Below, piece by piece: positions 10,494 through 18,847 of a stretch of 50,958 bases of DNA (positions are counted from its first letter, which is position 1; each line of letters begins with the position of its first letter). Position numbers and translations under genes: made by a program. The DNA is taken from assembly GCF_000611645.1 (NCBI RefSeq), contig NW_014013571.1, positions 1-50,958 of the forward strand, given 5' to 3'. Origin of the DNA: Monoraphidium neglectum. Lineage: Eukaryota; Chlorophyta; Chlorophyceae; Sphaeropleales; Selenastraceae. Below the pieces are notes generated by a model. It did no database searches, was not told the DNA's origin, and saw nothing but the letters and a program-made list of their open reading frames with translations.

Positions 10494-13400
10494 GTGCTGG
10501 CTTTGTCGCCGTCTGCAGCCGCCGTGGGCGCTGCGGCGGGCGAGTCGACGTTTGTTGCGGCTGCAGGGGCAGTTCGCAAGGCCCCAGCTGATGTGTCCTT
10601 TGTACCGGCTGCGCGCGCCGTGAGCGCGGTAGCGGGCACGCGTTTGCGGAATGCAGCGCGTGCAGGGGCGCATGCCACGCTGGTGGCCACCCGCCAGCCT
10701 AATAAGCGAGTGCGGCGTGAGCGCATGCAGAAGGCGCGTCGCTGGCAACAGCGGTCGCGTGCGTTGCTTGCTGGCTTGCGTTGCGCTGCGTTGCAGACTG
10801 ACGTGGTAACTTCTCATCCGCCGGCACCTGAACCCACACTTCGATTCCAGTTGAGGCCAGACTGTTTTCGGGCCATTGAAAAGGCAGTAGGCAAACCGTT
10901 TACACAAGAAGTGTACGAAGGGTCCTATGAGCCGTTGGTTCTGCCTGGGCCGCCGGGGAGCGTGCCCGCACAAGCAGAGCATGTGTGGATCCACCCTCCA
11001 GCTGGCAAAACTGCAGAGGCAATGTCGCGGTACCTTGCACGCAAACGGGCAGATCCAAATGTTTCAGCATGTGTGCTGGTGCCAGGGGGGCACGAGCATA
11101 AGGAGGTACAAAAAACACTTGCGGGAATGCAGTTGCTGCACACATTCAAACGGGGTGATCGTGTGCTGTGCGGTCGGACAGCCGCGGGCGCCCGCCTCAC
11201 AGTGGCGGCACCGCATAAGCTGCAAGTGTACTATGACCCCCCTGGATCCGAGGCGAAACCGCGAGCGGCGGCGTCGCCCAAGCACACAGCGGATAAAGGC
11301 AGTTCGCCAGTGCTGTTGCAGCATGGCGCTCCTCGCCTGATTTTAGAAGGCAAGGCCGCGGGCGTGCGGGCCATGATTGCCTTTGATACGGGAGCGTCGC
11401 ACTGTTTTGTGAGCCAAGCCTGGGCGCAGCAGCACGGCGTGGCAGTGACGCCGTTAGCTGACAAGGTTGTGCTCGCTGACGGCTCCCCTGTACAAGCGCA
11501 GGGCACCTGCGTTGTCAGATTGCAAATGGGAGAGTTTATGAGTAGGATACAGGCCTACGTAATGCCCTTGGCAGAGGAGCACGATGTACTCCTGGGCATG
11601 AACTGGCTGCGGGCGTATAACGCTGTTATTGACTGCTCGGCCAGATTGGTGCGTTTGCGGCGCGGCCGGCGCACACTCTCCCTCTTGCAGTTCCCTCCTG
11701 ATCCTGTGCAAGCTCCGGATGCGCCGGTGCTGTCGGCTGCGCAGGCTCGGCGCGCGTTGCGCAGCGGCGCAGAGGCGTACCTTTGTGTCATCAAGGGACC
11801 GCCCGCCGAGGGCTTGGATGAGGAAACGTGGCCTGATCAGCCTGCGGTGCAACCGGGCGCACAAGATGCGGAGTTGGCAGCACTGCTTGATGAGTACAAA
11901 GATGTGTTCCCTGCAGACCTGCCGGCTGGCTTGCCGCCAGAGCGAGGAGAGGGGCACACAATTGTGCTTGAGCCCGGGGCTGCACCGCCCTGCAAGCAGT
12001 TGTATAGGCTGTCAAGAGATGAAATGGAGGAATTGCAACGGCAAATCAAGAATTTGCTGGCCAAAGGGTTCATTGAGCCGAGCGACTCACCCTTTGGAGC
12101 ACCCCTGCTGTTTGTGAAAAAGAAGGATGGTGGGTTCAGGATGGTGCTTGATTACCGCGCCTTGAACAACATCACCATCAAGAATAAGTACCGGTTGCCA
12201 CGAATTGAGGACCTGTTGGACCGAGTCGCAGGACATCAGTGGTTCAGTGGGCTGGATCTGGCCAGTGGATACTGGCAGATCAGGATCAAGGAGGAGGATG
12301 TGCCCAAGACAGCGTTCAGGACGCAGTTGGGCCTCTTCCAGTGGCGAGTGCTGCCAATGGGCATCACCAATGCCCCCAGCACGTTCCAGCGCGTCATGAA
12401 CAACGTGTTCAGAGGATTGCTGAATGAGGCTGTTCTGGTGTACCTGGATGACCTGCTGGTCATTGGCAGAACTCGGGCGGAGCATATGGCAAACCTGCGG
12501 GCAGTCTTGCAGAGGTTGCGGGAGGCCAAGCTGTATTGCCGGCTCAACAAGTGTCATTTCATGCAGCAGGAGGTGGATTTTTTGGGCTTCGTGGTGGGCA
12601 AGGATGGGCTCAAGGTTGATCCCAAAAAGGTGCGGGCGGTGGCTGAGTGGCCAGCCCCCACAACTGTCCACCACCTCAGGTCGTTCCTGGGGTTGAGCAA
12701 CTACTTCAGGCGCTTCCTGGTGGGTTACGCGAAATTGATAGCACCGCTGACGCGGCTGCTTAAAAAGGACGCACCTTGGGAATGGACGCCCGAGTGCGCG
12801 GCGGCATTCCACCAGGTGAAACACATGCTGGTCAGCGCTCCAGTGTTGAGGCTGCCAGACCTGGACAAACCATTTGTGGTGGTGTGTGATGCATCCAATG
12901 TGAGTTTGGGCGCATGCCTCATGCAGGATGATCACCCCATCGCATTTGAAAGCGTCAAGCTGAAGCCCAATGAGATGAACTACCATGCGGGCGAGAAGGA
13001 GCTCCTGGCAGTGGTGCATGCGCTGCGCGTGTGGCGTTGCTATTTGAGCGGCGCACGACAGTTCACGGTGGTGACGGATCACAACCCCAACACCACCTTT
13101 GACACCAAAACGACCCTGTCAGATCGCCAGGCCCGCTGGGTGGAATTGCTCTCACGGTTCAACTTTGTGTGGAAGTACATCCCCGGCCGCACGAATGTGG
13201 CGGATCCGTTGTCCCGCAGGCCGGATGTGCAGCTGATGGCTCTGACTCGTGCTGCGACGCGGGCGGGTGCGCCGGCGCCGACGGCCGAGGAGCCGCCGCA
13301 CAAAAATCGCCGAGGGAAGCGCCGCTCGCGCGATCAGTTGCAGGAACCTGCAGAGCATGAACGTGCGGCAGCTGAGGGACCAGCTGGCCGACCGCGCAGG

Positions 13401-15224
13401 GAGCGCGCAGGCATCAATCGGTTTGCGCTGTACCCCGGAGAGGACGCGCAGTGGGACCGGCTCGCAGGGAGCGAGCCTGACCCTGTGGTACCTTCTCCTG
13501 GTCGGCAGCCAGCCGACGGGCAGGCGGAAAGCTTGCCTGGAAATGCCCAGAAAGGGGCCCTGTCTGGTAAACGGCGCGCAAGGGGCACGCCGCAGACAGT
13601 TCAAGCCCCCAAAGCCAAGCGCATGCGTAGGGCGAGCGCGTCCCTACCTCAGTCAACGCAGGGCACCGCGGAAGCGGCTGCACCTACCTTGGTTGAGCGC
13701 ATCCGCGAGGGCTATGCCACAGATAAGTGGTTCAAAGAGTATCAACGCCTCCATCGTCCTGTGCTGGACGAGTCCACGCAATTGTATCTGCGAGGGACGG
13801 CGGTGATTGTGCCAGACTGCTCAGGGCTGCGTGCAGACGTGCTGCGGCAGATGCACGACGACCCTCTGTATGGGCATCTGGGCACAGCAAAGACGCTTGC
13901 TGCGGTGCAGCGTGCGTATTGGTGGCCGAACGTGAGTGGGTTTGTGAAGGAGTACTGCAGAGCTTGCGACGCATGTCTGCGCAACAAGCCTGAGCAGGCG
14001 CGGCCCGCCGGCTTGCTGCAGTCCCTGCCCATTCCACCTGGACCCTGGCACAGTGTCAGTACGGACCTGATTGTGCATCTGCCATGCACAGCCCGGGGCA
14101 AGGATGCTATTGCAGTCTTCGTGGACAGGCTCACGAAGATGGTGCATTTTGCTGCCACCACAACGGAATTAGACACGATGGGATATGCTCACCTGTTTGT
14201 TGAGCATGTGGTGAGGCTCCACGGTCTCCCCAGTGAGATCATCTCAGATCGTGGTCCCCAGTTCTCTAGCCAGCTCTGGAAAAGCATATGTGGCCTGCTG
14301 AAGGTTAACACGAAGTTATCTTCAGCCTATCACCCTCAGACTGATGGGCAAACTGAACGAGCTAACAGGGTGCTGGAAGAAATGCTGCGTGCCTACGTTG
14401 GGCCGCTGCAAGATGACTGGGATTTGCTGCTGCCTATGGCTGAATTTGCGGTAAACTCTGCCTGGCACGAGAGCGTGCAGGAGACGCCGTTTTACCTGAA
14501 CTTTGGGCGTCACCCCGTCACTCCAGCCACTCACGGCTTGCCGGCGGCGAAGCACCCCGCGGCCGTGGAGCTCACGACGCGCATTCACTCCAGTGTGGAG
14601 CGCGCGAAGCGGTTGCTGCAAAGTGCGCAGAACCGTCAGAAACAGTTTGCCGATGCTCGCAGGCGCGAGCGCTCATTTGCGGTGGGGGAGAAGGTACTCC
14701 TCAGCACCAAGCACATAAGGTTGCGCACGCCGGGCACACAAAAGCTGATGCCACTGTTTGTTGGCCCCTTCACGATAGTCAAGCGGGTTGGAGGCCTGGC
14801 TTATCAGCTGGAACTGCCCACAGCCCTCAAGCGGCTGCACAATGTGTTCCATGTGTCACTGCTGCGTCCGTACCACACGCCAGCAGACCGCCAACCTGTT
14901 GAGCCAATGCCCTTGCTTCTGGATGAGGGGGGTGATTGGTACGAAGTGGAAGATGTGTTGCAGCATCGCATCACAAAGGGGCGAAGCCCCCGCCTCCAAT
15001 ACCTGATCAAGTGGAAAGGGTTTGGAGCTGATCACAATGAGTGGCGCAGTGAGCGCGACTTGACTGAGTCCGCGGTGGACTCGTACTGGGAGCGGCAAGC
15101 GGAGCCGCGTCCCGCACCGCGTCGCAGGGCGGCGTCCTCAGCTGTAGCGCTGAGTGCCCTGGCGCTGTACTTGCTGAGGGAGCAAGTGTTGGCCACAGGC
15201 ACTGCCTTGCCGCCCCACAACTAG
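10494..15224 (+). CDS. pol: Retrotransposon Pol polyprotein (protease-RT-RNase H-integrase-chromodomain)
   Basis: A 1576-residue intact frame. Residues 130-245 form a domain with HVWIHPP, discussed in the findings. The aspartic protease has DTGAS at 298-302. The reverse transcriptase carries the YLDD catalytic motif at 650-653 and LDLASGYWQI before it. RNase H starts near 790 (VCDAS) and ends at the YIPGRTNVADPLSR motif. The integrase has the HHCC zinc motif (CRACDAC near 1155) and the DDE triad at about D1191, D1252 and E1288, with DD35E spacing. A chromodomain (WYEVEDVL, then YLIKWKGF) spans about 1482-1540 and would direct insertion to marked chromatin. The first ATG may not be the true start, because the frame is open back to the TAG at 10467. 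Confidence 0.93.
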   Translation: MLALSPSAAAVGAAAGESTFVAAAGAVRKAPADVSFVPAARAVSAVAGTRLRNAARAGAHATLVATRQPNKRVRRERMQKARRWQQRSRALLAGLRCAALQTDVVTSHPPAPEPTLRFQLRPDCFRAIEKAVGKPFTQEVYEGSYEPLVLPGPPGSVPAQAEHVWIHPPAGKTAEAMSRYLARKRADPNVSACVLVPGGHEHKEVQKTLAGMQLLHTFKRGDRVLCGRTAAGARLTVAAPHKLQVYYDPPGSEAKPRAAASPKHTADKGSSPVLLQHGAPRLILEGKAAGVRAMIAFDTGASHCFVSQAWAQQHGVAVTPLADKVVLADGSPVQAQGTCVVRLQMGEFMSRIQAYVMPLAEEHDVLLGMNWLRAYNAVIDCSARLVRLRRGRRTLSLLQFPPDPVQAPDAPVLSAAQARRALRSGAEAYLCVIKGPPAEGLDEETWPDQPAVQPGAQDAELAALLDEYKDVFPADLPAGLPPERGEGHTIVLEPGAAPPCKQLYRLSRDEMEELQRQIKNLLAKGFIEPSDSPFGAPLLFVKKKDGGFRMVLDYRALNNITIKNKYRLPRIEDLLDRVAGHQWFSGLDLASGYWQIRIKEEDVPKTAFRTQLGLFQWRVLPMGITNAPSTFQRVMNNVFRGLLNEAVLVYLDDLLVIGRTRAEHMANLRAVLQRLREAKLYCRLNKCHFMQQEVDFLGFVVGKDGLKVDPKKVRAVAEWPAPTTVHHLRSFLGLSNYFRRFLVGYAKLIAPLTRLLKKDAPWEWTPECAAAFHQVKHMLVSAPVLRLPDLDKPFVVVCDASNVSLGACLMQDDHPIAFESVKLKPNEMNYHAGEKELLAVVHALRVWRCYLSGARQFTVVTDHNPNTTFDTKTTLSDRQARWVELLSRFNFVWKYIPGRTNVADPLSRRPDVQLMALTRAATRAGAPAPTAEEPPHKNRRGKRRSRDQLQEPAEHERAAAEGPAGRPRRERAGINRFALYPGEDAQWDRLAGSEPDPVVPSPGRQPADGQAESLPGNAQKGALSGKRRARGTPQTVQAPKAKRMRRASASLPQSTQGTAEAAAPTLVERIREGYATDKWFKEYQRLHRPVLDESTQLYLRGTAVIVPDCSGLRADVLRQMHDDPLYGHLGTAKTLAAVQRAYWWPNVSGFVKEYCRACDACLRNKPEQARPAGLLQSLPIPPGPWHSVSTDLIVHLPCTARGKDAIAVFVDRLTKMVHFAATTTELDTMGYAHLFVEHVVRLHGLPSEIISDRGPQFSSQLWKSICGLLKVNTKLSSAYHPQTDGQTERANRVLEEMLRAYVGPLQDDWDLLLPMAEFAVNSAWHESVQETPFYLNFGRHPVTPATHGLPAAKHPAAVELTTRIHSSVERAKRLLQSAQNRQKQFADARRRERSFAVGEKVLLSTKHIRLRTPGTQKLMPLFVGPFTIVKRVGGLAYQLELPTALKRLHNVFHVSLLRPYHTPADRQPVEPMPLLLDEGGDWYEVEDVLQHRITKGRSPRLQYLIKWKGFGADHNEWRSERDLTESAVDSYWERQAEPRPAPRRRAASSAVALSALALYLLREQVLATGTALPPHN

Positions 15225-15248
15225 CCTGTCAGCGAGGACGCTGAAGCT

Positions 15249-15261
15249 AAGGGGGTAGGAG
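15249..15261 (+). other. Polypurine tract
   Basis: AAGGGGGTAGGAG directly abuts the 3' LTR, as expected for the plus-strand DNA primer. Only one pyrimidine interrupts it. Confidence 0.8.
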
Positions 15262-15414
15262 TGTCACGGCTAGAGACGTGGGCAGCCTGCGGAAGGCAGG
15301 TGGGCACGGGGACCCGGGAGAGCATGGGGTCGTGCCCTTAAATGTCCTTGAAGGGCCCGGTTAGAGACTTAACGACTGAGTTACAGAAGCCGGTGTAACG
15401 TCCGTCACGTTACA
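15262..15414 (+). repeat. 3' LTR
   Basis: 153 bp, ending TTACA directly before the right CCGTG target duplication (15415-15419). Confidence 0.92.
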
Positions 15415-16040
15415 CCGTGTCCGCAACATTGCGAAGCAACCACCCGCACTCAGATTCCATTCGTCAATACAGATCATCAATGCATGCAGTAGGTGCTGAA
15501 ACTCGTCAGGGGGTGCGTGACCAAGCGCGCCCATGGCACCACCACAAAGGGCCGGGACCGCGAAGGCATCCGAGCCAGAAACATGGGCGAGGGAGTTCAG
15601 GCGCCAAAAGCAACCTCGCATCATGTGGTGCACGCACATCACAACGCACAAAACACATGAGAAAGGTTGGGTGGGCACAGGGACATACCCAGCGATGGAT
15701 GGGTGCGCCAAATCCAGGCCAGTAGTGCCTCTCAGACCTGCACCAAACATCGTTGCTCGCCAGGCATCGACACCATGCTGCAGCTCGCATGCGGTGAATG
15801 CCGTGAGCACTGCAAAGGTTGATTCCGCCGTCCCGCCCCTGGCAGCACAATTCACAGCCGTGTGAGTGCCCGTTCCGTTGCCCAACCTGGGCGCCGCCCC
15901 ATCCGCAGCCTGGTTGGCCAAACAGCACGTGTCGTAGCAGCAGTGCTCGGCAGCTGAAACTGCTGTTGTCCCCATGCATGTCGGAAGGCAAGCTCATGAG
16001 GGGATGGGCTAGAGCGCCCGAGGGCACTCACAGAACGAGT
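15415..16040 (+). repeat. Interspersed repeat B, copy 1, right part
   Basis: Resumes the repeat B match exactly after the retrotransposon, corresponding to about 35745-36355 of the uninterrupted copy. It ends near GATGGGCTAGAGC, beyond which the copies differ. The first five bases are the right target duplication. Confidence 0.85.
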
Positions 16041-16425
16041 TGTCACGGGAAGACCACGTGGGCCCGTGCACCTGCCGTGGCTTTGCCGTGGACATCCGTG
16101 GCTTTACCGTGGCTTGACCGTGTACCCCGTGAACGGACTCCCGTGTCACCCGTGACAGATTTCCCGTGACCAGTCACGGCTGCCACGGATGTCACGGCCG
16201 TCACGGATGCACGGGGTCACGGTAATACCACGGATTAGTCACGGCTGTCACGGCCCCGTGCCTGCCACGGGAGTCCTGTCACGGGGTACACGGATGCACG
16301 GGGTCACGGTATTACCACGGATGTGTCACGGCTGTCACGGCCCCGTGCCTGCCACGGGAGTCCATTCACGGGGTACACGGATGCACGGGGTCACGGCTGG
16401 GACCCGGATTAGCCACGGGGAAGCA
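16040..16425. repeat. CACGG-rich minisatellite with 87-bp period and inverted arm
   Basis: A pentamer-rich block. From 16202 the unit CACGGATGCACGGGG recurs at 16202, 16289 and 16376, an exact 87-bp period over about 2.5 copies. The preceding 100 bases carry the reverse complement (CCGTG-rich, including CCGTGTACCCCGTGAA), so the whole block can fold into a long imperfect hairpin. The retrotransposon's target site and LTR tip are also CCGTG/CACGG-like. Confidence 0.85.
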
Positions 16426-17269
16426 ACGTGGGTGCGCCGCCGGCGGCACAGGCACGCAACACGCCGCTGAGCAACAAGGCTGCAACATCCCAACGGGGAC
16501 CAACACGTTCCAGCACAGCTCCCGCAACAAAGGCGGGTAATGCCTGCATGACCATGTGCAAGTAAACGTGGAACTCATGCTTGCATTGCGTCTACTTCCT
16601 AAGCAATGATCGGCAAGTCCTAGCTCATGAGCGTGAGCCACAAGACACATCCCACAACCATTGGTGCATGGGCTTCGTATGCCACCAACAAAATGCGTGC
16701 AGGGTCTATGAGACATGCACTGCACAAACGCGTTGAAGAGTGGCACAAACTCACAGCCGCTTGGGTTGCCTCACACGAACCGTGGGCGCCTTATGTACAC
16801 AGGGATACCTTCAAACCTGTACGTGCACACGAGATGGTTGCAAAATGGATGTGTGCATGTGTGTGTGTGTGGGGGGGGGGAGCGAGCGTGCGTTGAGTAC
16901 CGCAAGAATATGCTGAGACCTGAGCTTGATAGTGGGTGCGGTGTGCGCACACATGCACACGCGCACACCACGGACGTGCACATTGCAATTTGCTTGATTC
17001 AAAGAGAACGTGAGGAGGTGAAGCTGTGAGAGAAGATATGAGGGGTGAGGCTGGCGATGCCATCCCAGGGCGATGCAGTATCATGCACAAGCGCACACCC
17101 CTACAGTCGGCAACCCGCACCTTGTATTCTGGAAAAAAATGCTGTTGAGTAAGGCCAGCCACAGTGTGTCAGCGCCGCCATCGCTCAAGGGTCGGAGAGT
17201 ATTGCAACCATCATAATAGGCTGCACATATTGAGTTGGCGTTGCATCATTTGCTGCCACCGGCGGCCAG
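16426..17269. other. Gene-free interval
   Basis: No gene is supported. It contains short TG/CA runs near 16855-16880 and 16940-16980, and a G8 run. Confidence 0.5.
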
Positions 17270-18200
17270 GTGGCCACCTGCAGTGCGAGAATTGGAGGGT
17301 TCTGCGGTGTACAAGGGGGACGCGGCCGCGAGCTGCTGGCAAGAAGAACGCAGGGGCGCTGCCTGCCAGCCCTGCCAGCCCTGTCTCCTGGCACCAGCCT
17401 CCTCACGCCATTGCCAGCGCGCTACAACCCGCCCGTTGTGTTCACCAAGGGCTGCGGCATGCATGGGCCCAGCTCACTTGCGTGCGGACGTCGTGCTTCG
17501 CAACTGTGCCCCACGAATCGCCAGCCTCCCACCAGCATGGGCGGCCGCCATCAGCGCGGCCCAGGCTTGACGCCTCCTAATGACGGTGCCAACACATCTG
17601 ACCTTGAAACCTGCACCGCGCAAAATGGGGGGGGGGGAGGGGGTGTCGGCGGGGTACAAGGGGGACGCGGCCGCAAGCTGCTGGCAAGAATGCAGGTGCG
17701 CTGCCTGCCGGCCCTGCCAGCCTCCTCTCCTGGCACCAGCCTCGTCACGCCTGCCAACTCAGCGGATCGCCGTGATGAGCAGCGGTGAAGCTGGGCGCAT
17801 TGGTGCCGCCTCAAGTGGGGCGGTCGGCAGCCACTAATTGCCATTGCCACAGCGCGCTGCAACCCGCCCGTCATAATCACCAAGGGCTGCAGCATGCATG
17901 GGCCCAGCTCACTTGCGTGCGGACGACGTGCTTCGCAACTGTGCCCCACGAATCGCCAGCCTCCCACCAGCATGGGCGGCCGCCATCAGCGCGGCCCAGG
18001 CTTGACGCCTCCTAATGACGGTGCCAACACATCTGACCTTGAAACCTGCAAATGCTCCACGCAATTTGGGGGGGGGAAGGCGGTGGTGTAAAAGGGGGAT
18101 GTGGCTGCAAGCTGCTGGCGCATCCCCTCAACGCGAGGGCGCTGCCAGCCCTGTGTGGTGTGTGGGTCTCCTCGGTCTCCTGGCCGCATCCTGGCCGCAA
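17270..18200. repeat. Large tandem repeat, about 2.5 units of 344-435 bp
   Basis: The block starting GTACAAGGGGGACGCGGCCG recurs at 17309, 17653 and (diverged) 18088. The block GCATGCATGGGCCCAGCTCA recurs at 17457 and 17892, 435 bp apart, and is almost identical for 155 bases. Each unit contains a G8-G9 run. No coding capacity is consistent between units. Confidence 0.85.
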
Positions 18201-18847
18201 CCTCAGCGGATCGCCACGACGAGCAGCGGTGAAGCTGTGCGCATGGGTGCGGCGTGATCACGGGCGACTGGACGGCAGTTGCATTGAGGCGAGAGCGTGC
18301 GCGCTCGGCAACCCTCCTATTAGAACACACAGTTTCGTAATCACCGTTGTGTTTTGGCGTTGATGTCGCGAGCAGTTAACACGCCTCTCCTGCCTCACCT
18401 GTGGGTGTGTGGGTGAGTGTGCATGCTTCCACGCTGAGTGTGTTTGTGGGTTCCCGGGCACACGCGTGTGAGTGCGTGTTTGGGGGGGGGGGGGCGCGCG
18501 CGCGCTTGCACCCATGCGCACGTGCATACACCTGCAGACACGCAGCACATCTTTGCACGTGTGGTGCAAACGACAAGCGACAGCCACGCCACACACATTA
18601 CTACTGAGGATGCCTGTCAGATGTCTTGTCTGTCCTTGCAATCGATGCGATCGGCCAGCATAAGGCAAGCCTGAGCAACGGGCACACAGCTTGCGCCGCT
18701 CGTGGTGCGCACACTGCGCACACCCTGCAAGTGCAAGTGCTGCATCCTCACGGGGTGCACACGCGAGTGGAGCACAGCAGCTGCACTGCTCATGGCTGTG
18801 CGCCAATGTGCATGGATGGTGCAGCGTCGCCCAGCTTGCGCGAGTGC
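18201..18847. other. 3' flank of matrix-protein gene 1
   Basis: Downstream of a minus-strand gene. Homology to the flank of paralogue 2 begins only at about 18752 (matching 36957 onward). It holds a G12 run near 18482. Nothing else is seen. Confidence 0.5.

Larger units (their letters stand above)
8518..15414 (+). mobile_element. Ty3/gypsy chromovirus LTR retrotransposon, full length, recent
   Basis: A complete element inserted in repeat B and flanked by a CCGTG duplication. It has 153-bp LTRs (8614-8766 and 15262-15414) differing at one base, a tRNA primer-binding site, gag, a long pol (protease, reverse transcriptase, RNase H, integrase, chromodomain) and a purine tract. The domain order and terminal chromodomain place it in the chromovirus branch of Ty3/gypsy. 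Two oddities are visible. An extra 71-bp LTR-like segment plus a second primer site precedes the 5' LTR, and gag lacks most of its capsid region and is out of frame with its zinc knuckle. The near-identical LTRs indicate recent insertion. Confidence 0.92.

Noticed and set aside
16202..16420. Regular repeats considered as a CRISPR array
   Set aside because: The period is a contiguous 87-bp tandem unit with no distinct spacers, in a eukaryotic nuclear genome.
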